The notes beneath the pieces were generated by a model. The model saw nothing but the letters and a program-made list of their open reading frames with translations, did not search any database and was not told the DNA's origin. From Microstegium vimineum (lineage: Eukaryota; Streptophyta; Magnoliopsida; Poales; Poaceae), in the NCBI GenBank assembly GCA_022036555.1, contig CM039126.1, forward strand, positions 36,039,090-36,103,089: a stretch of 64,000 nucleotides of DNA. The letters run 5' to 3'. The translations under genes were made by a program, and so were the position numbers. This document shows, one piece after another, positions 46,476 to 57,849 of this stretch (positions are counted from its first letter, which is position 1; every line of letters starts with the position of its first letter).

Positions 46476-47698
46476 TCACAATGTTTGGGTAACAAAATCG
46501 GCAATAATTTGACCCTTTACTGCTTTTGCTGACTCGTACCTTAAATCAAATTCCGACAAAGCTAAAATCCACTTGCCAATCCTTCCATTTAAAATCGGCA
46601 TCAATAACATATGTTTTATTACATCAAACTCAGAAACTACCACGCATTCGACATTTAACAAGTAGTGCCGAAAGTTGGTACATGAGTAATACACGCATTA
46701 GCAAAGATTTTCTGTAGCTGAATACCTTGTCTCTGGATCTAGCAACTTTTGGCTAAGGTAAGCTATTACTCTTTCTTTTCCCTCAAACTCCTGCATGAGG
46801 GCCGATCCTATTGTCAGGTTATCAGCTGCCACGTACAACTTAAAAGGCTTGTCAAGTTGTGGAGGTACCAACATAGGTGGCGCCTTCATGTATTCTTTGA
46901 TCTCATCAAAAGCCTTATGTTGTACGTCACCCCATACAAACTCTTGATCTTTTTAAGCTTTAACAGCAGAGAGAAAGACAAAACTCTTTCTGACAAATTA
47001 GATATGAATCTTCTTACAAAATTTATCTTGTCGAGCAGTGATTGCAACTCTATAAGATTAGTTGGAGGGATAACTTTGTCTATTGCTTCCATGCTCTTCT
47101 TACCGACTTCGATTTCTCCTTTATGGACTAGAAATCCTAAAAATTCACCAGCCGAGACCCCAAAGGCACACTTGTTTGGGTTCATCTTCAAACCATGCCT
47201 CCTAGTGCATTCCACAGTCTTCTTTAGATCGGCTAAATGTCCCTCGTGATTTCTAGACTTGACCACCACGTCATCAATATAGATCTCCACGATTTTGCCG
47301 ATCAACTCATGAAAAATATAGTTCATGGCCCTTTGATAAGTTGCATCGGCATTCTTTAAACCAAAAGTCATGACGATCCACTCAAACAAACCAATATGAC
47401 CAGGGCATCTGAAGGCTATCTTTGAAATATCTTCTATTGCCATAAATATTTGGTTATAACCAGCATTACCATCCATAAAGCTGATGACTTCATAACCAGC
47501 CGCTGCATCGACAAGCAAATCGGCAACCGGCATTGGGTAACCATCCATTGGAGTGGCTTTATTGAGATCTCTAAAGTCAATGCAGACCCTCATTTTTCCA
47601 TTCTTCTTGTACACGGAAACTATGCTTGAAATCCATTCTGCATACCTGCATGGCCGAATGAAATTTGCTTCTAATAATCTTTCAACTTCTTTTTTCAC
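46476..47698 (-). pseudogene. Element D reverse transcriptase and RNase H
   Basis: Reverse transcriptase (47698 down) shows KNGKMRVCIDFRDLNKATP, the first catalytic Asp in SFMDGNAGYNQI (residue 76) and the YIDD box (140-143). The frame shifts near 46955 in an A run; the RNase H part then reads in the next frame (46889 down), with KLYVAADNLTIGSALMQE and RVIAYLSQKL. A TAA at 46700-46698 interrupts RNase H before YYSCTNFRHYLLNVE. Expected role: copying the element RNA into DNA and removing the RNA. All catalytic motifs are readable, but the protein cannot be made in one piece. Confidence 0.88.
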
Positions 47699-47713
47699 AT
47701 CGGCCAGTACCTC

Positions 47714-48088
47714 TTATTTGAAAATCCTCTGAGGAGGTTGTTTGTAAGGACGATACCCGAGCTTAATCGGCGATCGATGCTCAATAATAGAATGATCCAG
47801 TCCAGGCATCTTTGTGTAATCCCAAGCAAAACAATCCTTGAATTCTTTTAGAAGATTTATCAATTTTAATCTATACTCCGGGTCTAAATTTGCACTGATA
47901 TACATTGGCCTTGGCTTAACATCATCACCAACATTTATTTCTTCTAGATTGTCGGCCAACATAAAGCCACGTCCCAGCTTTCCTTTGTTGCCATCGATTG
48001 GGTTCCCCATTAAAAATTGCTTTGAGAGCCGACTGCTTGGATCGGCTGTTGGTCCTTGTTGAATACGTTCACAGGACCTTCTTCCCAT
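47714..48088 (-). pseudogene. Element D protease-reverse transcriptase linker
   Basis: This reads PMYISANLDPEYRLKLINLL, then FAWDYTKMPGLDHSIIEH and YRPYKQPPQRIF, the segment that precedes reverse transcriptase in Ty3/gypsy polyproteins. A frameshift at about 48010-48090 separates it from the protease and a stop at about 47714 separates it from reverse transcriptase, which continues in the same frame. Confidence 0.75.
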
Positions 48089-48864
48089 ACTCTTTCAGAG
48101 AAGCAATCGACGCCATCATACTCCCAGTAGGTAGGCTCCGTAGCAGCAACACTTACCGAATCATCAGCATGAACAACCTCAACATCATCTCCAATCCACT
48201 GGATGAGAATCTGATGCATGGTTGAAGGTATGCAACAATTAGCATGGATCCAATCTCTTCCTAAGAGTAAGTTGTATGCCCCCTTGCCATCAATGACAAA
48301 GAAGGTAGTAATCAAAGTTTTTGACCCAATCATCAATTTGACATGTACAGCTCCTCGGGTGTCAGAAGGATTGCTAGCAAAGTCCCTGAGCACCACATCA
48401 GTTTTCAACAGTTTCTCATTAGTCATCCCAAGCTTCCTAAAGGTGGTATAAGGCATAATATTGATGGCAGCCCCTCCATCAACAAACATCTTGGTCAGAG
48501 GCTTGCCGTTGACGTATCCCTTCAAGTAAAGCGGTTTCAAATGTCGATGCTTGGTCGGCTTATCGAAAACTGCCTGCTGAGTCAGGACAAGCTGGGCCAT
48601 CAGATCTTGATATTCGCTTTCATCGAAATCTGAATACACCTCCTCTTGTATGTCTTGGCCTTCGGGAGCCATGAACTCTGATGGAAGAAAGAAAGCCATG
48701 TATGTATCAGCCGAATGGTCGTGCTCGTCGGGTTTTCTCTTAGGACGCCATATCTGTTTCTTCTCGGCGGCTGTTTGCGCCAGCTCCCTATTTCTCAAGC
48801 GCTGTACTCTCCTCTTCTGGCTCTTCCTCAACCCTGGTGGGCACCACTGTCCGTTCTGCCACAC
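48010..48864 (-). pseudogene. Element D aspartic protease
   Basis: The retropepsin motif KMFVDGGAAINIMPY holds the catalytic Asp (residue 129 from 48864, codon 48480-48478), so unlike elements A and B the active residue is kept. GAYNLLLGRDWIHA, the second conserved block, follows about 70 residues later. The upstream part is rich in Arg/Lys and links to gag. The frame is the same as gag, interrupted by stops between 49143 and 49100, and ends in a frameshift near 48010. Confidence 0.82.
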
Positions 48865-49099
48865 ATATTCACGGTGCTCTTCCTCCTCAGCGCCTTTTTC
48901 ACAATGGATCCACTCCTGATCGGTAAATCTCTTGCCTCGCCGATCTTTAGAGCTGCCTATTTTTAAACGTTGATCGTCCTCAGGAAACTGTGCTCTAAGT
49001 CTTTCATGGACCGGACGACGCTTGACCCGGGACTGCCTGTACCCTGAATACTGATCACTGCATTCGGGGCAATTGTTCTTAGTAGGCAGCTTTAGGCCT

Positions 49100-51235
49100 T
49101 CATTCTAGCAATGCTTGAAAAACGGGCATCCCCAATGAGACTACTCTTGCTCTCTCATATATTCTTGTTCTCTCCGGTACATCTCTTCCTCGTACCTCCG
49201 ATGGTCGTCCATGAACTCCTGTTCCTCGTAATGCCTCCGCCTCTGATACTGCTCTCGCTCCCGTCGCCATTTGTTCAACAGAATCCGTGTCGTAACCCTG
49301 GACTTGGAAGCTTCCCCTCTCTCGGTTCGGCTATCATGGAATTGAGCCTGTTGCCGAAACTCTTCATTTGTAATTTGCCGATCAGGGTCAACAACACTAG
49401 CTTTTCTTGTTCTGTCTGAAGTCAGTACCTTCACCTTGCCCTTGTCTTTGGGGTCTTCTATGGCAACCATGTTCATGGAGAAAGACACCGTGTTCAGCAC
49501 AAAAGGATTAGCGTCAATTTTCATCTTACCGTCAAACTTCAAATGCCCCTCCTGAATAGCCTTCTGGATTCGCACTCTGAACACTCAGCAATCATTGATG
49601 GAATGGGAATTAGTATTGTGATAGCCACAAAATTTCTTGTCCTTTACCCCTTCAGGGCGCAGCATGGGGTGCCCTTCTGGCAATTTGATGTGTCCCTCTC
49701 TTAACAACAACTCAAACAACTTGTCTGACTTAGAGACATCAAAGTCATAAGTACCCTTCTGCTGCCTCAACCATCGTTGACTAACCTGAGTCGGCACTTT
49801 CGCCCAGACCAATTCGACTGCGGCTATCTCATCTTCATCATCGTACTCTGCTGCTTCTTCCAGGAAACTTTGATACATCTCGTTAGCCACATCACCCTTC
49901 TGGAAGCGGTTGTCTCTCCTGAACCCTTGAGCCTGATTGCTCATCATCGCCAACCGCTGCAACAACTGACCAAGGTCATCAAAATCCATGCCGAATAGCT
50001 TCTCCCTGACATTCGACTGCATGCCTTCTATTGCCATCCCTGGCAATTGGTCATCTGGCAGATTTAAGGAATAGGAGAGGTTTTTGGTCTCTCTAAACCT
50101 GCGGAGATATTCCTGGGGTGTTGCATTAACCTTCTGCCTCAAGCTCATAAGGTCAACTAGCTTTTTCTCATTAGTGCCTGTAAAGAAATATGCATGGAAT
50201 CTCTGCTCTAATTCTGCCCACGTACTAATGGAATTTGTCGGCAGAGATGTGAACCACGTGAAAGCTGGCCCTGTCAGAGACAACGGAAAATACCGAATCC
50301 TCCAAGCTTCATCTGCAGACGCCTCTCCAAGCTGCATCAAGTATCGGTTGATGTGTTCTATGGTGCTAGTATCATCCTGACTAGAAAACTTGGTCAAATC
50401 TGTGGGAGACTTCACCCTCGGAGGAAGTGCCACTCGGTTATACCACTCTGGATAAGGGGACTTGTATGCATAGGATTGGTTCTTTGGCTTTAAGCCAAAC
50501 TGATTCTGCATCATGTCTGCCATCCTGTGCATGATAACATCAATATTTGAATTTGGAGCTCCATGTGCTTGCCCTTCAAAAGGCAACCCTGCTGAGTTTT
50601 TATACCCTAGATTTGGGAGAGCATCAATAGCATTGTAATCGGCAAACTCTTGATATCCGTCTCCTTACATATTCTTCTGCAATCTGTTCGTTGCTGGGGA
50701 CACCTTGAAAGCCGATTGTGGGACGTTTCCTGGCGCACCGAACGCGAGCTGGCCATAAGTCATGGGAGGTTGTTGTTTCTGGTGAGAAACCGTCCCACCT
50801 TGGTTCATGCTAGGCGCTCCGTTATCCTCGGCAGTTTTCTCTTGGTATTTTGGGACATGGAACAATGTTGGTCCCTGCATCGGACCAGCAGCTTCCTAAG
50901 CACTTATTAGTGGATGGACCGAAAGTACTGACCATGATCGTGCGAAAGGTGTTCAAGAAAGCCGTATGGTGATTTCTCATAGTGTCACTCATGGCCTTGT
51001 AAACCACTTCGGTCAGCTTCCGAGCATCTTTCTCTTCGGTGTAATCAGTTTGATGTGGAAGGAGAGTCCTCGGGAGCGACTGGTTCTGAAAAATCTTGTT
51101 GCTTTTATTCTTTGAAAAGGACATCAAGCACTTGTGTTGAAAACCATCACATGCTTGCTGGACCGTATTCCTCAGGTCTTCTAGCAACTCATCCATAGTC
51201 ACGTCCAGAACCTGGTTATTCTTGAATTCAGGCAT
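49100..51235 (-). pseudogene. Element D gag, several stops
   Basis: An ATG at 51235-51233, just after the primer-binding site, starts the polyprotein. The frame is lost near 50890 and resumes; the main gag domain is 50586-49585, with GEASADEAWRIRYFPLSLTG, FTWFTSLP and LEQRFHAYFFTGTNEKKLVD (Retrotrans_gag type). A zinc-knuckle-like FCGYHNTNSHSINDC follows at the end. A TGA at 49584-49582 then breaks the frame, and the same frame continues with VRIQKAIQEGHLKFD and a Glu/Arg-rich helix. Further TAGs follow at 49143-49141 and about 49110. A second Cys-rich motif (CPFFKHC...NNCPEC) lies between. Confidence 0.82.
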
Positions 51236-51248
51236 CTTAAAATGTGTG

Positions 51249-51266
51249 GTCCCACCGGGTGTGCCA
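51249..51266 (-). promoter_or_regulatory. Primer-binding site of element D
   Basis: Minus-strand TGGCACACCCGGTGGGAC starts 7 nt after the LTR. TGG at the start is expected for pairing with a tRNA CCA end. I cannot name the tRNA with confidence. Confidence 0.65.
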
Positions 51267-51273
51267 AAAGGTG

Positions 51274-52711
51274 TGTTGACACAAAATGTGGCGCACTGTG
51301 CCTAACACACAACAAGCCGGAAAGCGTGGCTTCAATCGGGTGCCCGGGTGTTTTGAAATCTGGAGACGTGCCAGTCAGTTTGACCTGAAACTAACAAGGG
51401 ATAAAATCATTAGATACAAAACTGGAACATGCCGGGTGAGACCAGACAGTTCCATATATACTGCCCTGAAGCCACTTACGACGACATACAACTATAGAAG
51501 TTGTCTGCCAACAAGTCTTATAGATCATTCGGCTAAAACAAACATAAAGTACGTAAAACATTAATAGCCGAACATGCATGCATGAGAAAAGTACGTGTGA
51601 ACGAATCATAATTAACTGTGAGTTAAAGCATAACCAAGCTCGGTAATCCAACCGAGTTGGGGTCCATGATGAAGGAACAGGTAAGCTAACACGATCAAAC
51701 TAATCTAAAGCTTGTATCTGCCGCACGATACCTAGCCTTATCAAAGCTTAAGCGTAATTAACATGTATGAACCCGCGACACGTAGCAATCTAGGTTAAAC
51801 TAATTCGGCTATTATAAACGTAAGATCTATTTGTAGAGATAACATGAATAACTATTAGAGCATAAATAGATCTATGATAAAGAATAAAGCCGAACCGTAT
51901 CAATCTAGATTGGGCAAAAAGAGTGTTACAAATATATAAAATATCTAAAAACATGCAATACGTGATAACTTAGTGAATCTACTAGATATTGCCAAATCTA
52001 ATAGAGCCGATAACTATCTTGCTTTTGCTAAGCATATTGAGCAAATGCCTGCCGCACGGTATCTACTAATAAACGAAACATAAGCAAAGACTTCTTGATT
52101 GTCAAGCAAGGATCCGTCGCACGATCATTGAAAACAAACAAGACTACTTGCATCAACATCTAAATCCACCGCATGATACTAGACATGATAACAATGTTGT
52201 CGGGACTTACGGAGGTCGACGGATCGATGACTCCTCTCGAAGAACTCGACGACACGACAAAGGACTCGAAGTTGGCACGGGGCCAGTTGTATTGAATTGG
52301 TTGTGAACAGTTTTTACAATGGCCAAGGATTTATATTTATACCCTGGTCATGACATGAGTCCTAAAAGGACACGACTATAAAAATATCAAAGGAAAACAT
52401 GACATCTTTAAATTTAGTTTCTTCGGAGTCTTCATTGCTTTAATTGTCGCGATCTTCATTGCCCGATCGGTTTTTGCTTGCCGCTTTTATCGCTTCTTCA
52501 ACGGAAAACCGCCCTTCCTCAGAATAGCCGACCGCACGATCAGTTGTCGAACCCTTAGAAATCAGCCGACTGCATGGACACTTGCCGAATCTTTGGAAAT
52601 TAGCCGACCGCACGATTACTTGCCGAACGCTCCGAACACTTCTCTCTGCAAATTTACTACGCACTGGCCCACCTATCATCTTCCTAGGCGTACCAAAATC
52701 CAGTGTTAACG
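51274..52711 (-). repeat. Element D 5' LTR (minus strand)
   Basis: 1438-bp LTR, nearly the same length as its partner. Plus-strand start TGTTGACAC, end GTGTTAAC followed by a mutated terminal base. Confidence 0.92.
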
Positions 52712-52716
52712 GTATG

Positions 52717-53457
52717 ACAAATTTTCATGATTTAGGACATAAAAAATCATCATAGATCCCCACATATGTTGTAGTGACAGCCTAATCAAAACTAAATTAT
52801 AGCATTCTGGAAGAGTTTTAATATAAAACTTTTAGAAGCTATGACATGAGATCCAAGCAAATTGGGTGGTGATTGATCTTTAGAATCTATTTAAAAAAAT
52901 ACAAGACTTCTGGAGGTCCCTAGGTCCTTCCTTTTGGATCAATAAGAAAAAACAATGCCAAAAAATCAAATATAAAATTTGTAGAAAGAATTTTAGTTTT
53001 AAAATTAAAACAATATATGATACTAGATCCAAGCAAAAAATACATGATTTTTGAAGTTATTCTTCATTTTACATTAATATTAAAATGTATGCAAAGTGAG
53101 TCATGCCAACAAGAATAATGTGACTCCACCGCCGCATAGGAAAAATGTGCGGAAAGTGGTCATGGTGATGCCAGCGTATCCATTGAGTCACGCCAATGCA
53201 TATGGTGTCAGCAAAATGGAGAGTCGTGCTATAAATTTTTTGACGTGACTAAAGAGCCTAATTTTTAGAAAAATAACTTGGGACGTGCTCCTCTTACAGT
53301 TTTAGTATTTTTTTAAAAAAGAAAAAAATTAAGGCAACCGCCATTGGTGTGTCTGGTGGTGGTGGTCCTTTGTGTAGGATCTTATAATGTTCACTAGCTA
53401 CCGACAAAATTAAACATATATATGGACACTAAAACTTAGAATAGTGAGTGCTAGTAC
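52717..53457. other. Host DNA, copy 1 of a duplicated segment
   Basis: No gene. From about 53200 the sequence (GAGAGTCGTGCTATAAATTT..., then ...GGTCCTTTGTGTAGGAT and TTCACTAGCTACCGACAAAA) matches 63280-63570 in the same order with substitutions and indels. Confidence 0.65.
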
Positions 53458-53460
53458 TAA

Positions 53461-53773
53461 AGATCTGTTTGGATAGCCTTATTTAAAAGTTTAGACACCT
53501 AAACTTTAGACATAAACATCCAAACATGTGAACCAAATGATTTATACTTTAGCTCTCAATCAAACTAGCCTATAGTCCATTAGTGGGCAAAACTGAACTA
53601 ATATGAGCTAAAAGGTGACTATAAGTCTATATCTAGGGATTCTTGATTCTTTTAGTTTCACTTTTGGTCATTGCATCCAAACACTATGAACTAATCTTTA
53701 GTCACCTATAATTTAGATCACCTCAAAAATTTAGTCCAATGAAACTTTAGTTTAGGATGATCCAAACATGCCC
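53461..53773. mobile_element. Tourist-like MITE, 313 bp
   Basis: The ends AGATCTGTTTGGAT... and ...ATCCAAACATGCCC are imperfect inverted repeats of the GGGC(A)TGTTTGGAT type. TAA flanks both sides (53458-53460 and 53774-53776). The paralogous copy at 63560-63585 has an uninterrupted TACTAAATCTG, which is the empty site. Confidence 0.85.
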
Positions 53774-54367
53774 TAAATCTGCCTATTCCTAAAGTCAAGT
53801 TCATCTTGCATTTGAAAATCTGATGAATTCGATGGAACTGTCAATGCATTCATGATTGTTAATGTCTGTTGCTTCCTACTGGCTTTTGCAAAGTCACTTT
53901 TCACAACATGTTTGATGTTACCGTTGAATTGCGAAGTCACTTTCACACAGCATGGTTGATGTTACTGTTGGTACGCGTGGTTTTTCGTTTAAAGTATATA
54001 CACCCTATGTCCCAAAAGAGAACGACGCTACGGAATGCGTGATGGTAAAACTTTAAACTTTATCAAATTTGACTACTTTTTAAGTAAATATTAGTAGTAT
54101 TTGTATCATTGAATAAATTTATTATGAGCATATATTCCACAATTTATTTAATGATACTAATTATATATTTTATAAATACTAATCTTCTTTTATATAATTA
54201 GTCAAAGTTAAAAATATTTTATTTTTTGGAAAGTGAGAATGATATTCCTTGTGGGATAATGAGAGTATATGCGCATGTGTTAGTTACCGGTCATCTCTAT
54301 AAATAAGTTTAGAAATAAGTTTTGCAGTGGCAGCTAGGCAGCCATCCTTATAAATATTTGATTTCTA
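53774..54367. other. Host DNA with a probable second MITE
   Basis: The part to about 54000 matches 63585-63745 (GTTCATCTTGCATTT..., GATGAATTCGATGGA..., ACATGTTTGATGTT). From about 54003 to 54270 an AT-rich stretch with CCTATGTCCCAAAAGAGAACGA at one end and weak inverse similarity at the other looks like an old MITE. No gene. Confidence 0.45.
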
Positions 54368-54627
54368 CTCCCTCTATTCCAAATTATAAGATATCCTAAA
54401 AATATTTGAGAGTTAAAGTATTTCAAGTTTGACTAAATTTATATGACAATATAATAACATTTATGATGTCAAGTAAGTATCATTAGATTCGTTATCAATT
54501 ATATTTTCATAGTATGACTATTTGATGTCATAAATCTTTATAGTTTTCTCTATAATTATTGATCAAACTTAAGATGTTTTGACTATTCAAGATTCTTAGA
54601 ATATCTTATAATTTGGTATGAAGAGAG
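54368..54627. mobile_element. Stowaway MITE, 260 bp
   Basis: The ends CTCCCTCTATTCCAAATTATAAGATAT and the inverse of ATATCTTATAATTTGGTATGAAGAGAG match closely. TA flanks both sides (54366-54367 and 54628-54629). CTCCCTC ends and TA duplications are the Stowaway (Tc1/mariner) signature. Confidence 0.88.
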
Positions 54628-54759
54628 TAACAATGACTTGGTAGCGTGGCTTGCTGTAGTAGTGATACTTCATACTTGTGGCGCGACCAAAGTGGAGAGT
54701 CGTGCTACAATCTTTGACACGACCAAAAGCTTAATTTTTGGAGACTTAATTTGGGAGGT
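54577..54759. repeat. Flank repeat, left copy (next to the CACTA element)
   Basis: The right end of the Stowaway MITE plus about 130 bp (GACTTGGTAGCGTGGCTTGC...TTAATTTGGGAGGT) recurs in direct orientation at 63177-63354. The homology stops exactly where CACTATAGG begins, which marks the left CACTA terminus. Confidence 0.85.
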
Positions 54760-54818
54760 CACTATAGGATTCAGAATTTGTGGAGTGCTAGGAACACTTG
54801 AGGAAAAGACATTTGCAA

Positions 54819-55205
54819 TCGGCAAAGGGTTTACCGAGTGCCGCACTCGGCAAATGGTACTCGACAAAGATCGAGTTGGTAAAGAATTCTCTGCCGAGTG
54901 TCAGATTTTGGGCACTCGGCAAATAATTTGCCGAGTACCTAGATAAGCACTCAGCAAAATAAATTCGCACATCAACTTTGACGACTTTTTTGCCGAGTGC
55001 TAACGTGGATGTCAGTCGGCAAAGAAATTTTTTATTTTTTTAAATAATTTTTTGTCGAGTGCCGGGTGGCTAACACTTGACAAATAATTTTTTTATTTTT
55101 TTAAATAATTCTTTGCCGAGTGCCTGGTGGCTAACACTCGGCAAAGAAGTTTTTTTTAAATAATTCTTTGCCGAGTGTAATTACAATTGCACTCGGCAAA
55201 TCTGG
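54819..55205. repeat. CACTA left subterminal repeats
   Basis: At least ten copies of TTGCCGAGTGC-type 10-12-mers in both orientations, spaced by T-rich stretches. They are diagnostic for the subterminal region of this CACTA group. Confidence 0.85.
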
Positions 55206-55597
55206 GTAAAAATGGCTCTCTGTTTGCCAGATTTGCCGAGTGCCACATTAAAAAATGTTTTTTTTATTTTTGCTTTCCAACAAAACAGAGGTATAATAGA
55301 CAAATATATATCATATTCACCATTTAAATCACATATATATCACATTCACCATTCAAATCACATATATATAATCACATCCATCATTCACAATCCATCATAC
55401 ACATATAGCATCCATAAATCCATCACAAACACATATATCGTTCATAATGCATCACATACACATATATCGTCCATAAATCCATCACATAGAGTTCATAATC
55501 CATCACATAGCTAGGAATATATCACAAGTCTAAGTCGAACACAAGTATAAGTCCAATACAAGTTCGAGTAACATGAAAATAGACAAATCAACGGTAC
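55206..55597. other. CACTA 3' non-coding region
   Basis: Repetitive CATATATATCACATTCACCATT / ATCCATCACAAACACATATATCG sequence with a period of roughly 25-30 bp between 55310 and 55500. No gene. Confidence 0.6.
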
Positions 55598-57709
55598 CTA
55601 CTGCCATCCTAACCAGTCGGGCCGTGAAGAAGAGCCATTTGGCAACCTGGGCTGTGGAGGAGTGTCAGTTGACCACCCCTACTGTGGAGAAGGACCACCG
55701 CCTTGAACTGTCGGGTTCAAACTCATAGACTGTGGCTACACAAAGGAGAAGTCAATTCATGAGTATCTGCAGAAGGGATGCACAAGCTAAAGGAATAATC
55801 AACCAGACATACTGACCGGAGTCCTAAAAGGAGGAGGAGCCACAACTGGACGGAGAAGCGACTCGGGCACGGTGACACCTGGCAATGCATTAAGGCTCAA
55901 CATGAAACTGAACATGTCCCGCATCCTCTGCTCCTCGGCCGCTCTCTGGGCTTGTACAGCCTCCATCTCCGGCCGATGGGCCTCTTGTGTCGCCTCCAAC
56001 CTCCGCACGTTGACCTACAAGAGGCACCCACAATGTTTAAACAATGCAAAGATAAGGTAGATGTGTAAAAGCAATAAACGAGTACTAACCACGAGTTCCG
56101 AGATCTGCTGCTGTGAGCTCAGCTGCCGAGGGCGTATGGGGAGGGAGGAGCTCATGCTCCTTGCTCGAATATCTGCAAGGTTGGGAACAGAGGCGGAGTC
56201 GAGCATGTTGTTCGCCATCCAGTAGCGGCCCTGCTACTTCCCTCCTCCTAGACTCATCACGAGGTCTGAGTCCATGGGCTCGGTGGCCAGATCAAAGTCC
56301 TCCCGATAGTGCTCGCGAGCCGCTGAGATGTACTCGGTAACCTTGTTGTGGGCGCTGGGGTTGGTGTACCGCTCGGGCCCGTCCGCTGGGTTGTAGGTGT
56401 TGTTAGGGTCCGTTGTCTTGCCCTTATGTGACAGGCTAAATGTCATGAAGTCGTTGCATTCCTGGCCTTGGTGTGACGAGGACTGCGAGAAAAACATAAT
56501 GATGATTAGAAGTAATGAGAATTGAGCATTATAATAAATAAATAAAGATGAAAACACAAAGAAGATTACCTAGGTCAGAGCTTACACTGTGGCTCTGGTT
56601 CCCTTGGTGGTGTGCGGTCCTTGTCATCTGCAGGCGGCATTCCCGACGGATATGACTCTTCTCCATCCACTTGGCTGAGAGCCACCTTTCCACGATACCA
56701 TCCCAACAGAGGGGGTGCCTGACGCACCAATCAGGACATCGCTGCATGTCATAAAGTTATTGATATGTTAGAAGATGAAATAAAACCTAGCTATTCATGT
56801 AGGGTGGTAGTATTGATATTTCATACTTACCGATTGGTATTGCTCCCTGATGAGCATCATGGTCCTGGCCTCGCGCTTCTTCACTACCTGGCCAAGGACA
56901 TCGCCATAGTAGTCGATGATGCACTAGAGCCGCGTCTCATAGTACAGGTCCGTGAGTCAAGCCTTGCAGACCTTGTCCTGCACTTGCGACACCTTGTCCT
57001 CAAACCCTGCCTTGTCCTATAGAAGTCCTGCATACAGACATCATGTATCATTTCATTATATCAAGAACGACCAATGAATACGTAGTTTTGACAAATTTAG
57101 TGCGATGAAGACTCACCCAGAACTCGGCCTTGATCCGCGCCGCAACGGTGACGTGCTCGCTGTCCTCGGCAGCGTAGAAGTGGGCCCACATCCAGGGTGG
57201 CGGCGTCACCCTGTTGTAGACGACCAAGCCTGGGTAGTGCTGCCGAATCAGAAGGCCAAGAATGCCATTGATGTGACGGCCCTTTCTAGACACAACTTCC
57301 CAGTTTGATTTTCAATATTTCATATGAAATAGTACTAAAATAATACTTACTCGTTGCCCACGAGTCGAATCAACGGGCGGTGGTGAGGTAGGATTGCACA
57401 CATCGGGAGCTTCAGGGGCTCATGCAAGTAGACTCCCGACGAGGCAGAGCCAGTAGTGGAAGTGGAACCCCCTCCTACCTTCTACTCTGGGGTGTCACCG
57501 CCGCGTGTGTGGAGCCCTGCCGCCTCGGGCTCCTCGTCCATTGCTTGGTGGTCCTAGTCCACCGCTGGTGTGGGAGCCGGCTGCACGGTCAGCCTCACAC
57601 GGCCGCCCTGACCACGAGGTCTCCTCGCCTGCAGCTCCTCCGCGGGCTCCTCGAGCTGCGTCATGTAGAGGGAGTTGATTGAACGACGTGTAGGCCTTCC
57701 GCCAGACAT
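55598..57709 (-). pseudogene. TNPA-like second protein of the CACTA element
   Basis: The gene starts at an ATG at 57709 (MSGGRPTRRSINSLYMTQLE) and continues in several exons with GT...AG introns. Readable blocks are GLLIRQHYPGLV (about 57260-57225), MQRCPDWCVRHPLCWDGIVE (about 56747-56688), TYNPADGPERYTNPSAHNKV (about 56400-56340) and LATEPMDSDLVMSLGGGK. MANNMLDSASVPNLADIRAR (56218 down) and a coiled coil from 56008 (MRRLEATQEAHRPEMEAVQA) follow. The last exon ends NGSSSRPDWLGWQ with a stop at 55600-55598. This is the Ptta/En/Spm (PF03004-like) TNPA protein of plant CACTA elements, which binds the subterminal repeats. A TAG in the last exon and frame breaks make it a pseudogene. Exact splice sites are not all resolved. 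Confidence 0.75.
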
Positions 57710-57804
57710 TTTGTCGAGTGTCTGCAATTTCAAAGAGTAAACCAATTAGCACAGTTAATTACAAATACTTATAAAGAGATGCAAAATGAACCAAACATAA
57801 TTGC

Positions 57805-57834
<30 letters not shown>
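57805..57834. repeat. AAT trinucleotide microsatellite
   Basis: Ten uninterrupted AAT units between the TNPA-like and TNP2 genes. Confidence 0.95.
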
Positions 57835-57835
<1 letters not shown>

Positions 57836-57849
57836 TAGTATTACATGAA

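Larger units (their letters stand above)
38589..52711 (-). mobile_element. Tat-type Ty3/gypsy retrotransposon D with antisense genes
   Basis: LTRs at 38589-40027 and 51274-52711 and a GTATG duplication (38584-38588 and 52712-52716) define the element; its last base has mutated from A to G. The minus strand reads primer-binding site, gag, protease, reverse transcriptase, RNase H, a second RNase H, integrase. The double RNase H places it in the Tat lineage (relatives of Grande, RIRE2 and Cinful). Between integrase and the downstream LTR about 4.6 kb carries two intron-containing genes on the opposite (plus) strand. The two LTRs are still similar: I counted about 15 differences in the first 245 bases, fewer later, mostly transitions. 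The gag-pol frame has at least seven lesions. Confidence 0.93.

Noticed and set aside
54795..54815. CACTTGAGGAAAAGACATT as an alternative left terminus of the CACTA element
   Set aside because: Homology with the right flank copy ends exactly at 54759/54760, before CACTATAGG, which fixes the boundary 35 bp earlier.
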